Assembly: GCA_021818955.1 (NCBI GenBank)
Contig: JAKASR010000012.1
Location: forward strand, 33,732 to 97,731
Source: Acidobacteriota bacterium
GTDB lineage: Bacteria; Acidobacteriota; Terriglobia; Terriglobales; SCQP01
Reading direction: 5' to 3'
DNA: 64,000 nt
The notes under the pieces are model-generated. The model made no database searches. It was given only the letters and a program-made list of their open reading frames with translations, and was not told the origin of the DNA. The position numbers and the translations under genes are program-made. Positions 26,666-34,971 of this stretch are shown piece by piece; position 1 is the stretch's first letter, and the number at the start of each line of letters is the position of its first letter.

Positions 26666-26750
26666 GATGGCGGCAAGATGGCGGCAAAAATCAATTTGCC
26701 GCCATTCGTAAATTGCTCTTATTAAACTATTTAGCTGGCTGATGGCGGCA
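26654..26750. repeat. 11-base tandem repeats with an inverted copy
   Basis: Three perfect tandem copies of AGATGGCGGCA lie at 26654-26686. An inverted copy then gives a perfect 11-bp stem, ATGGCGGCAAA (26678-26688) against TTTGCCGCCAT (26695-26705), and another direct copy (GATGGCGGCAA) lies near 26741. The array covers the broken start of the PIN remnant and lies downstream of the thiolase stop codon, so it may act as a weak terminator or be a replication-slippage product. Confidence 0.65.
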
Positions 26751-26800
26751 ATGCAACCAATTTGAAAAAATTTCCGGGGTCGGGCTGGTTGGCTGGCGTT

Positions 26801-28009
26801 TCAGTTTTGCAGGTTTTCAATCACTCCCGCGGCGCCCATCCCGCCGCCAACACACATGGTGATCAGCCCAAAGCGCGCGCGGCGCCGGCGCAGTTCGTAA
26901 AACATCGAGACCGCCAGGCGTGCCCCGGTGCAGCCCAGGGGATGTCCCAGGGCGATGGCGCCGCCATTGACATTGACGCGAGATAAATCCAGGCCGGTTT
27001 GCGAGATCACCGCCAGCGCCTGCACGGCGAAGGCTTCGTTTAACTCGATCAGATCCATCTCTTCCAGGCGCCTTCCGGCGCGTTCAAGCGCGCGCGGAAT
27101 GGCGGCTACCGGCCCTAAACCCATGCGTTCCGGCTCAATGCCGGCGACCGCGTAAGCGCAGAGCCGGCCCATCGGACGCAAATTATGCCGCCGCACGATG
27201 GCTGCATTAGCCACCAGCAGCGCCGCCGCGCCATCGCTCATCTGCGAAGCGTTGCCGGCAGTGACCTGTCCCTGGAAATGAAAGGCCGGCGGCAGCGCCG
27301 CCAAAGCCTCCGGCGTGGTCTCGGCGCGCGGGCATTCATCCTGTTGCAGGGTGATTTCGCGCCAACCCGCGGCCGCGCTCTCCAGCGGCTCGCCCGCGGG
27401 CAGGGACGGAACACGCGTGCTCACCGGCACGACCTCTTCGGCAAAGCGTCCCTCGGCCATGGCGGCCAGCGCGCGGCGGTGGCTTTCATAGGCAAACGCA
27501 TCCGCCGCCTCGCGGCCGATGCCGGTTTCCACCGCCAGCCGTTCCGCGGTCAAGCCCATGCTCAGGTAGGCGTCGGGATAATGCTCCAGCAGCCAGGGAT
27601 TAGGCGAGGGGCGATGCCCGCCCATCGGCACCCGGCTCATGCTCTCAACCCCGCCCGCCAGCGCCAGCGGCGCGCCGCCGCGCACACGCGCATCGGCAAG
27701 CGCCAGCGCCTCCAGGCCCGAAGCGCAAAAGCGGTTGACGGTCATGGCCGCCGTTTGGACCGGCAATCGGGCGCGCAGCGATGCGATCCGCGCCACGTTC
27801 AGCCCCTGCTCGGCTTCCGGCATGGCGCAGCCGAGCACGACATCTTCCACTTCCCGCAAGGCTTCGTCTTTTGGAATGCCGCCGCGCTCCAGCGCGGTTT
27901 CTAGCGCCAGCGCCGCTAGATCCTCGGGACGCGCCGCGCGCAATGCTCCCCGGCCGGCGCGGCCCACCGGAGTGCGCGCCGCCGCTATGATGAAAGCCTC
28001 GAAAGGCAT
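26801..28009 (-). CDS. fadA: acetyl-CoA acyltransferase (thiolase)
   Basis: A 402-residue thiolase that cleaves 3-ketoacyl-CoA (or condenses acetyl-CoA). The nucleophilic cysteine is near residue 95 in [28 protein letters not shown] follows, and the C-terminal pair is [19 protein letters not shown] (histidine) and [10 protein letters not shown] (second cysteine). It is 25 bases downstream of the FadN-like fusion gene, the standard pairing of the beta-oxidation trifunctional system, which favours a degradative role over a biosynthetic one. Confidence 0.93.
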   Translation of the reverse strand: MPFEAFIIAAARTPVGRAGRGALRAARPEDLAALALETALERGGIPKDEALREVEDVVLGCAMPEAEQGLNVARIASLRARLPVQTAAMTVNRFCASGLEALALADARVRGGAPLALAGGVESMSRVPMGGHRPSPNPWLLEHYPDAYLSMGLTAERLAVETGIGREAADAFAYESHRRALAAMAEGRFAEEVVPVSTRVPSLPAGEPLESAAAGWREITLQQDECPRAETTPEALAALPPAFHFQGQVTAGNASQMSDGAAALLVANAAIVRRHNLRPMGRLCAYAVAGIEPERMGLGPVAAIPRALERAGRRLEEMDLIELNEAFAVQALAVISQTGLDLSRVNVNGGAIALGHPLGCTGARLAVSMFYELRRRRARFGLITMCVGGGMGAAGVIENLQN

Positions 28010-28034
28010 GGTGATTTTCTCGCGAGGCGAGCGG

Positions 28035-30416
28035 CTAATTGCGGAGCGCTTTGCCCGTTTTCAGCATGTGGGCAATGCGATCGCGCGTGCGAGCTTCCCC
28101 GCATAACGACAAAAATGCCTCCCGCTCCAATTCCAAAACCGCTTCTTCGGTTAACCCGGCGCCGGCCGGAGCGCCCCCGCCGGCGATCACGCCGGCCAGT
28201 TGGCGCGCGAGATGGAGATCGTAATCGCTGATGCGGGCCGCCTGATGCAGTAGGTAAGCGCCCAGTTCCAGCCGCGCCCGGAAGTCGGGCCCGGCGGCGG
28301 GAATCAACTCCGGCGCCCGCGGGCTCCAGCCTCGCTCTGCCAGCCGTAGGGCTTCGGCTCTGGCCTCTTCCAGCAGGCGGTCGCGATTGGGCACGATGAC
28401 GGCGGCATCGCCGAGTAGGCCCCATTTCCGCGCTTCGTGGGCGGAGCTGGAGACGTGGCTCAGCGCGATGGTTTCAAACGCCGACTGCAGCGCATCCTCA
28501 TAGGCATCCAATGCGCCCGGCGGCTTCATGGCGCTCGTGCTCGCCCGCGCCGCGCGCATCATCTCTTTGCATCCGCCCCCGGCCGGAATCAGGCCGACGC
28601 CCAACTCCACCAGGCCGCAATAGAGTTCCACATGCGCGACCACCCGCGGCGCCGAAAGCATCAATTCGCAGCCCCCGCCCAGGGTCAGGCCAAAAGGCGC
28701 GGCCACCACCGGCACGGGCGAGCGCTTCAGTGCCAGGTTCATGCGCTGAAAACCTTCCACGGCGAGGGCGATATCATCCCAATTTTCTTCATCCATTTCC
28801 AGCAGCAACAACAGCAGATTGGCGCCGGCGGAAAACTGCGCCCCCTCGTTGCCCACCACCAGCGCGCGAAACGGCGCCGGGCGCTCGTGCAAAACCGACG
28901 TGATCAGCTCGGCGGTTTCGGGGCCGATCGTGTTCAGCTTGGAATGAAACTCCAGGCAAGCCACGCCGTCACCCAGATCCTTCAGCGAGCAGCCGGCATT
29001 GCGCCGCATCACCGGCGCGGTTTCGAGCCGTGGCCGCGGCAGCGCCAGCGGGGCATAATCGCCTCTGGCGGCATCGAAAACCTGCCGCGTCGCCGGTGCG
29101 TACCAGCCTGCCGCGCCCGCTTTTTCCAGTTCCGCCACCGCATGCGGCAGTTGCCGGGCATGGCCCCGCCAGTACGCCAGGGTGGCGGCGAATCCGGCTG
29201 CGTCCCACAACTCGAAGGGCCCCCACTCCCAACGAAAACCCCAGCGCATGGCGCGATCTATGATTTCCGGCGATACCTTGAGCTCGGGCAGGATCTCCGC
29301 GCAATATAGCCAAAGCTCGCCCAGGGAGCGCCAGAGAAATTGCCGCGCCTGATCGTCCGCCGGCGCTTCCAGCAGCAGCGCCCGCAGCCGCTCTCCGATA
29401 TCGGGCAGGGCCTCGGCGCGGCGCAATGCCGGCAGTTCCGAACGCCGCCGGGGACGATATTCCATCGTCTCCAGGTCCAGCGCCAGCACCTGGCTCGGCG
29501 GGGCATCGCCTCCCGGCGGCGCCGGCGCCGGCAGGCGGCGATAAAACCCCTGGCCGGTTTTTTCGCCTAGCCAGCCGCGGCTCAGCATGGCTTCCAGATA
29601 GCCGGGCAAGCGGTAACGATCGGCTTCGCGCGGCAGCCGCCGGCGCGCGTTCTCGGCCACTTTGGCCAGCACATCGAGCCCGACCACGTCGGCGGTGCGG
29701 AAGGTCGCCGATTTCGGCCAGCCCAGCAACTCGCCGGTTAGCGCATCGGCATCTTCCACGCTCAGGCCCAGTTCCGCGGCGGCCTCGGCCGCGCGCAGAA
29801 AAGAATAGGCCCCGACGCGATTGGCGATGAAATTGGGCGTATCGGGCGCGTGCAGCACGCCTTTTCCCAGTTGCCGCTCGGCGTAGCCGGTGAGGGCGGT
29901 AACTGCCTCGGCGCCGGTCTCGGGCAGCGGAATCAATTCCAGCAGGGGCAGGTAACGCGGTGGATTGAAAAAATGCGCGCCCAGGGCGCGCCGCCGCGCT
30001 TCAGCCGGCAGCGCGGCGCAGATTGCCGCCACGGATAAGCCGCTGGTATTGGTGCTGAAAATGGCGTGCGGGGCAAGATAGGGTGCGCTGCGGGCCAGCA
30101 ACGCGCGCTTGATTTCCAATTCTTCGGCGACGGCTTCGATGACCCAATCGGCGCTGCGCAACGATTCGAGATCGTCATCGAAGTTGCCCAACTCCACCAG
30201 CCGCGCCTGCTCGGGCAGAAATAACGCCGGCGGCTTGGCTTCCAGCGCCCGCCGCCAGCCCGCGCGCGCCACCGCATTGCGGTCGGCGCCAGGCGAGGCG
30301 AGGTCGAGCAACCGTACTCGCAGCCCGGCGCCGGCGAGCAGCGCCGCCAGCTTCGCTCCCATTGCCCCGGAGCCCAGCACCACGGCCCGCTCGAAGGTGA
30401 ATTCGTGGGCGCTCAT
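28035..30416 (-). CDS. 3-hydroxyacyl-CoA dehydrogenase / enoyl-CoA hydratase fusion (FadN-like)
   Basis: A 793-residue bifunctional beta-oxidation enzyme. The order is dehydrogenase first, hydratase last, as in Bacillus FadN and the reverse of E. coli FadB. The NAD-binding fold starts VVLGSGAMGAKLAALLAGAG; LGAHFFNPPRYLPLLELI carries the catalytic histidine. The crotonase part from about residue 490 has the oxyanion-hole segment GAQFSAGANLLLLL and PFGLTLGGGCELML followed by CGLVELGVGLIPAGGG with the active-site glutamates. It is followed by the thiolase gene; no acyl-CoA dehydrogenase is in the window. Confidence 0.9.
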   Translation of the reverse strand: MSAHEFTFERAVVLGSGAMGAKLAALLAGAGLRVRLLDLASPGADRNAVARAGWRRALEAKPPALFLPEQARLVELGNFDDDLESLRSADWVIEAVAEELEIKRALLARSAPYLAPHAIFSTNTSGLSVAAICAALPAEARRRALGAHFFNPPRYLPLLELIPLPETGAEAVTALTGYAERQLGKGVLHAPDTPNFIANRVGAYSFLRAAEAAAELGLSVEDADALTGELLGWPKSATFRTADVVGLDVLAKVAENARRRLPREADRYRLPGYLEAMLSRGWLGEKTGQGFYRRLPAPAPPGGDAPPSQVLALDLETMEYRPRRRSELPALRRAEALPDIGERLRALLLEAPADDQARQFLWRSLGELWLYCAEILPELKVSPEIIDRAMRWGFRWEWGPFELWDAAGFAATLAYWRGHARQLPHAVAELEKAGAAGWYAPATRQVFDAARGDYAPLALPRPRLETAPVMRRNAGCSLKDLGDGVACLEFHSKLNTIGPETAELITSVLHERPAPFRALVVGNEGAQFSAGANLLLLLLEMDEENWDDIALAVEGFQRMNLALKRSPVPVVAAPFGLTLGGGCELMLSAPRVVAHVELYCGLVELGVGLIPAGGGCKEMMRAARASTSAMKPPGALDAYEDALQSAFETIALSHVSSSAHEARKWGLLGDAAVIVPNRDRLLEEARAEALRLAERGWSPRAPELIPAAGPDFRARLELGAYLLHQAARISDYDLHLARQLAGVIAGGGAPAGAGLTEEAVLELEREAFLSLCGEARTRDRIAHMLKTGKALRN

Positions 30417-30508
30417 CTTAGCTGGCTAAAAAACATCGCGCCAGTATAACCTTTCGCCGCGATTCTATTATCCGCTACTCGGATTGCGGCCATCGGCCCA
30501 TTGTCCGC

Positions 30509-32089
30509 CTAACGGGGAACCGCAATCAGCGCCCATTGCCCTTGACGGCGCGCCTGCCAGATGACGCGCAGCCGCAGCCGGCGCAGCAGCGCGCGCCGGC
30601 CCAGCATCGGCTGGTAATTGAAGGCATGTTCCACCCAGCGCCGCCATGCTCGCCACCAGGGCAGATTCGGTTGCGGCGGCTGGTATTGGCGCGAGTAAAG
30701 CAGGGCCGAATGGAAGGGAGGCAGTTTTGCCAGATGGCGCGGGTTGAAATTGTCTACGGCGGCGACTTGGAGCGGATGGCGCACATAACCGAGCGCGGGC
30801 GTGGTCAGCTCATTGGTGGCCGGCCAGGCGGTCAGCACCGGCTGCAGCCGGGTGGGCAGGCTTTCCAATTGGTTCGCCGCCTGCTGCTGCAATTCGATGA
30901 AATTCACATAAGCGAGATTGTCTTCGTAAGGATAGGGATAAGGCGCTCGCCAGAACCAGTTGCCCACAAATAAAACTACGCAGGCGGCCAGCGCCAGTTG
31001 CGGGCGCGGCAGCCAGCTCAATCCTGCGCCCAACAATACCAGCAGCGCCGCTTCCGCCGGCAGCAGATAGCGCGCCAGCACCGCTCCGCCGACGGCGGCG
31101 TGAAAGAGCAGATAGATGGCAACCAGCAGGCAAAATTCAGCCGCCGGGCGCGGGCCGCCGGGGGAAGGGAATTCAGGCGTCGCGTGCGGAGCGCGGCTTC
31201 GCCGCCGCCAGCCCCAGATTCCCAAGCCCATGGCCAGCCAGGCGCCGTTATAGACGAAAAGCTGCCAAAGGCGCCGCAGCAGACTGAGCAGCAGACGTTT
31301 CCAGGAAAAACCAAGATTGTAGGCCAGAAAGCCGGCATTGCCGAACCAATAGCCGGTCGCGGCATGGTAATACGCCAGCCAGCCGAGCAGCGGTAACAGC
31401 GTTGAGACATGCAGCCAAACCGCGGCGAGCATTTGCCGCGGCCATCCGCGCTCAGGGGTTGGCGGCGCATGTTTCTGCTTGGGAACGCGGGCGGCGCGGG
31501 CCAGGTCGGCAAGCGCCAGCGAAAAGGGCAGCAGCACCGCGGTTTCTTTGGCCAGGCAAGCGGCGGCGGCGAACGCGGCGTAAAGCCAGGGGCGCCCGCG
31601 ATAACGCCCCTCGAGCGCCCAGATCACGAATGCCGCCGCCGGCAAATCGAGTTGGGCCAGCGGCGCTTGCGCAAACACCAGCGGGGCGCACGCCGCCAGC
31701 AACGCGGCAAACCCGGCGGCGCGGCGGCCGAAGAGGGTATGCGCCAGCCGCCAGCTGCCGCCGATGAGCGCGGCGTAGAAGCCGAGCATCAGCCCCCGCG
31801 TGACCCAAAAATGATAGCCGGCCAGTCGCCATGCCAGCGCCAGCGCCGCCATCACCAGCGGCGGATGCCCGTTGGCCAGGGTCGAACGCGGCACCCACCA
31901 GCCATGCCGAAAAAGATCGAGCGCGGCGGGCACGAAGTATCCGGCCTCATCCCAGTAATAGGGCAGCCGCAGCGCCCAGAAATGCGCCGCCACTCCCGCC
32001 AGGTACAGCCCTGCGGCCGCGGCGGCTAACCGCAACCTTGCATGTCCATGCACGGCGGGCGAGCGGGTTGCGGCCGAAATGGAGTTCAT
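30509..32089 (-). CDS. GT39/ArnT-like membrane glycosyltransferase
   Basis: A 526-residue inner-membrane protein with about ten hydrophobic helices. The acidic motif in the first external loop, LPYYWDEAGYFVPAALDLF, and the segment NGHPPLVMAALALAW match the PMT/ArnT superfamily (PF13231-like), which transfers sugars from polyprenyl-phosphate carriers. Acceptor and donor are not predictable. The C-terminal soluble part (from about residue 390) has no recognised domain. No partner gene is adjacent; the 134 bases between it and the DUF3467 gene upstream hold nothing I can identify. Confidence 0.75.
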   Translation of the reverse strand: MNSISAATRSPAVHGHARLRLAAAAAGLYLAGVAAHFWALRLPYYWDEAGYFVPAALDLFRHGWWVPRSTLANGHPPLVMAALALAWRLAGYHFWVTRGLMLGFYAALIGGSWRLAHTLFGRRAAGFAALLAACAPLVFAQAPLAQLDLPAAAFVIWALEGRYRGRPWLYAAFAAAACLAKETAVLLPFSLALADLARAARVPKQKHAPPTPERGWPRQMLAAVWLHVSTLLPLLGWLAYYHAATGYWFGNAGFLAYNLGFSWKRLLLSLLRRLWQLFVYNGAWLAMGLGIWGWRRRSRAPHATPEFPSPGGPRPAAEFCLLVAIYLLFHAAVGGAVLARYLLPAEAALLVLLGAGLSWLPRPQLALAACVVLFVGNWFWRAPYPYPYEDNLAYVNFIELQQQAANQLESLPTRLQPVLTAWPATNELTTPALGYVRHPLQVAAVDNFNPRHLAKLPPFHSALLYSRQYQPPQPNLPWWRAWRRWVEHAFNYQPMLGRRALLRRLRLRVIWQARRQGQWALIAVPR

Positions 32090-32223
32090 GCTCGGATACC
32101 ACGGCTTGCTTCCGCTGCTCGTAGGGAACTGGCGGCCGCTGGCTTTATCGATGCCCTGAAACTCCCGCCGCTTGGGCGTCGCGCTGCAGCCGCGGCTCGA
32201 ATCCGCCGCGTGCTTGCGCCGTG

Positions 32224-32529
32224 CTACTGGACGGGGCCGCCGGCATCGGGCAGGGGAGCAAGCTGGATCTCTCCAAAAGTTTTTTCGTAGTTGGCGACGT
32301 GCGTATCCAGCAGCGTCAGCACCGCCTTGGCCTGCTGCGGGCTGAGATAGATGCCTTGAAACATCTGGATCTCCACCTCTTCCGGCACCTGCTGCTGCAG
32401 TAGTCCGAATTGCAGGAAGAAATCCCAGGCGCTGGGGCGCACCTGCACCGAGTTAGAGTACTGCTCGCGATATTCGGGCTTGAGTACGATTTTGATGCGC
32501 GGCTGGTTGGGATTGACGGGTAGGTTCAT
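32224..32529 (-). CDS. DUF3467 family protein
   Basis: A 101-residue soluble protein of unknown function. It matches DUF3467 in layout: EYREQYSNSVQVRPSAWDFF, a central beta region (VEIQMFQGIYLSP) and the C-terminal helix QQAKAVLTLLDTHVANYEKTFGEI. It lies one base after the stop codon of a DUF507 gene, so it is almost certainly translated from the same message as the two DUF507 genes and glgP. Confidence 0.8.
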   Translation of the reverse strand: MNLPVNPNQPRIKIVLKPEYREQYSNSVQVRPSAWDFFLQFGLLQQQVPEEVEIQMFQGIYLSPQQAKAVLTLLDTHVANYEKTFGEIQLAPLPDAGGPVQ

Positions 32530-32530
32530 A

Positions 32531-32806
32531 TCAGACGCCTAGCTTCTTCATCGCTTCCTGGTAATAGCGGCGGTAGAGGATGTCCCATTCCTGGCTGGCT
32601 TCCAGGATTTCGCGTTTCTGCGAGGTGATTTTCTGCCGCACCGCGGCGTCAATCCGTTCTTCCGCCACCAGCAGGCGCTCCAGCCATTGCCGGATTTCCA
32701 GCCGTATCTGGTTGCGGTCCTGTAACAATTTCACCTCGGGATGCTTGGCCAGTTCGTGAGTGGCGGCGTGCGCCAGCGCATTGACTTTTTCCCGGCTCAG
32801 CCGCAT
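32531..32806 (-). CDS. DUF507 family protein, second of a tandem pair
   Basis: A 91-residue, highly charged helical protein. The start MRLSREKVNALAHAATHEL and the tail SQEWDILYRRYYQEAMKKLGV are typical of DUF507, a small bacterial family without known function. Its ATG overlaps the stop codon of the upstream DUF507 gene by one base (TGATG on the coding strand), so translation is probably coupled. Confidence 0.8.
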   Translation of the reverse strand: MRLSREKVNALAHAATHELAKHPEVKLLQDRNQIRLEIRQWLERLLVAEERIDAAVRQKITSQKREILEASQEWDILYRRYYQEAMKKLGV

Positions 32807-33153
32807 CAGAGTATCGCCTTTTTCTGCCGTACCAGCTCGGCCTTGATCTTCTTAAAGGCCTCGCTGTAGGAGGCGCCCAGTTGCTGCATCATCGTCTCGT
32901 TTTTGGCCAGAATGGCGCGGGCTTCCTCGTTGATGCGGGTTTCGACTTCGAGTTCCCCGGTGAGCGCGTGATGCAGCCAGTCCGCCAGCGGCGCGCCGGC
33001 GGGAGTGGCAATGGCGTGGGTCGCGACGAGCTGACGGGCCAGCTCGCGCGCCATGTAAGTCACGTATTCTCGCGCGATCGCCATGCGACGATTCAGTTTA
33101 ACAGACGCCGGCGCAAAAGAATCGGGCGTGACGCTCGCCGCCGCGCCGCTCAA
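32806..33153 (-). CDS. DUF507 family protein, first of a tandem pair
   Basis: The central region VKLNRRMAIAREYVTYMARE and the C-terminus GASYSEAFKKIKAELVRQKKAIL align by eye with DUF507 and with the next gene, which it equals in length apart from an N-terminal extension. The start is uncertain: the TTG at 33153 overlaps the glgP stop codon, while the first ATG (33084) would remove part of the family-like N-terminus. About 98 residues are convincing. The pair suggests a heteromeric or duplicated function. Confidence 0.7.
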   Translation of the reverse strand: MSGAAASVTPDSFAPASVKLNRRMAIAREYVTYMARELARQLVATHAIATPAGAPLADWLHHALTGELEVETRINEEARAILAKNETMMQQLGASYSEAFKKIKAELVRQKKAIL

Positions 33154-34892
33154 GCCGCGGCGCGGGTGGTGGGCGGGGCCGCGGGCGGCGAAGACGGCTG
33201 TGCCGTACTCTGGCCGAGCGCGTAAGCGTTGAGCTTGTACTGCGAGAGCATGCGTTGCGTGTTGAAAAACGAGCCGTTGAGCGCAATGGTTGACCGCATC
33301 ACTTCGGCAAAAGCGAGCGGGCGGCCGGAATACAGCGGCAGAATCACCCGTTCAAGCTTGTCATAGAGCGAAAAGGCTTCATCGGTGTGGTCTTCCGGCA
33401 GTTCCTTATGCCCGATGTCCCAGCCGGTAGTCCCTTCGAAATGGCCCTCATACCACCAGCCGTCGGGGACGCTCAGGCTGGGCACCCCGTTCAGTGCGGC
33501 TTTCATGCCGCTGGTGCCGGAGGCTTCAAACGGGCGATGCGGCGTGTTCAGCCAAACGTCGGCGCCGCTGGTCAGCCATTGTCCCCATTGCAGGTCATAA
33601 CCGGGTATATAGATCACTTCCACCGCCCCGCGCAGCTTGGCCGCCGCCTCGAAAATGCGGCGGATCATGGCCTTGCCCTCCGCATCCTCGGCATGCGCCT
33701 TTCCGGCAAACAGAAGCTGCAGGCGGCCGGCGCGGCCGATCTCTCGCAGCCGGTCCAAATCGAAGAAAATCAGGTCGGCGCGCTTGTAACCGGTGGCGCG
33801 CCGCGCAAATCCGATTGTGAGAATGCCGGGATCCAGTTGCACGCCCGTGCGCTGCCGCACCGCATCCAGCAGCGCGCCTTTCGAGCGCGCGTGCGCTTGC
33901 TGAATTTCTTCCAGCGGAATCCCCGCCGCATAGCGCAGGTATTGATTATCGTGCCGCCATTCCGGGGTAAGACGGTCGTAGAGCTCGCGAAACGCCGGCG
34001 AGGTCCAGGTGACGGCATGCACGCCGTTGGTAATGGCGCGAATGGAGTAGCCGGGAAACATATCGTGGCTGATCTCGCCATGGTGCATTGCCACCCCGTT
34101 GATGTAGCGCGCGAATCGTAGCGCCAGGTAGGTCATGTTGAGCATGCCCGCCGGGCAGCAATGGGTCGCTTCCAGCGTTCCCGCCAGATTGTCGCCCAAC
34201 ACCTCGCGCGTCAGTTGCAGCGCAAAGTGATCATGGCCGGCCGGCACCGGCGTGTGCGTGGTAAAGACGCAGCGTTCGCGGATGGCTTCAATATCCGCGT
34301 CGCTGGCCTGGCGCAAATCGGCGCTTCCCAGGCGGCGCTCCAGTAGCGCCAGCGTCAGCAAGGCGGAATGGCCTTCGTTGAGATGATAGCTTTGCACCCC
34401 GGTGTAGCCGATGCGTTCGAGCGCCCGTATTCCGCCCAGGCCGAGTATGGCTTCCTGGCAGAGGCGGTAGCGCTCGTCGCCTCCATAAAGGTGATCGGTG
34501 AGCGTGCGATCGTATGCGCTGTTCTCGGGCAAGTCGGTGTCCAGCAGATAAACCGGAATCTTGCGGCTGGATAGCCCTTGAACCTGGTAACGCCAGGCCT
34601 GGATCTTGACCCGCCGCCCTTGCAGCATGACCTCGGCGACCATGCCGATCGGCTCCAGGCGATCTTCCGGGCGCCAGCTCACGTCGCGTTCACTCTGATT
34701 GCCGGCCTGGTCGAGTTGCTGCTCGAAATAGCCCTTGCGGTACAGCAGCGTCATCGCCACCAGCGGCAGGCCCTCATCGGCGGCGGCGCGCACCGTATCG
34801 CCGGCCAGCGCTCCCAGGCCGCCGCTGTAGGTGGGAATGGCGTTTTCCAGCGCAATTTCCATGCTGAAATAGGCGACTTTGACGGTCTGCAT
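33150..34892 (-). CDS. glgP: alpha-glucan (glycogen) phosphorylase, short form
   Basis: A 580-residue GT35 enzyme that releases glucose 1-phosphate from alpha-1,4-glucans using pyridoxal phosphate. It starts AYFSMEIALENAIPTYSGGL, the N-terminus of the alpha-glucan phosphorylase subfamily without the extra DUF3417 region. GERYRLCQEA-type and SYHLNEGHSALLTLAL segments follow. The motif EASGTSGMKAALNGVPSLS carries the cofactor lysine. The C-terminal part after that motif is shorter than in the 800-residue enzymes, which is normal for this subgroup. It is the first of four overlapping or abutting genes with DUF507, DUF507 and DUF3467. Confidence 0.9.
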   Translation of the reverse strand: MQTVKVAYFSMEIALENAIPTYSGGLGALAGDTVRAAADEGLPLVAMTLLYRKGYFEQQLDQAGNQSERDVSWRPEDRLEPIGMVAEVMLQGRRVKIQAWRYQVQGLSSRKIPVYLLDTDLPENSAYDRTLTDHLYGGDERYRLCQEAILGLGGIRALERIGYTGVQSYHLNEGHSALLTLALLERRLGSADLRQASDADIEAIRERCVFTTHTPVPAGHDHFALQLTREVLGDNLAGTLEATHCCPAGMLNMTYLALRFARYINGVAMHHGEISHDMFPGYSIRAITNGVHAVTWTSPAFRELYDRLTPEWRHDNQYLRYAAGIPLEEIQQAHARSKGALLDAVRQRTGVQLDPGILTIGFARRATGYKRADLIFFDLDRLREIGRAGRLQLLFAGKAHAEDAEGKAMIRRIFEAAAKLRGAVEVIYIPGYDLQWGQWLTSGADVWLNTPHRPFEASGTSGMKAALNGVPSLSVPDGWWYEGHFEGTTGWDIGHKELPEDHTDEAFSLYDKLERVILPLYSGRPLAFAEVMRSTIALNGSFFNTQRMLSQYKLNAYALGQSTAQPSSPPAAPPTTRAAA

Positions 34893-34971
34893 AGGGCACC
34901 TCGGGGAATCGGCGGAAGTCGTTGAACGATAGTGAATAGCCGAATTTAGATGCGGCCGCTTGAATCGCGGT

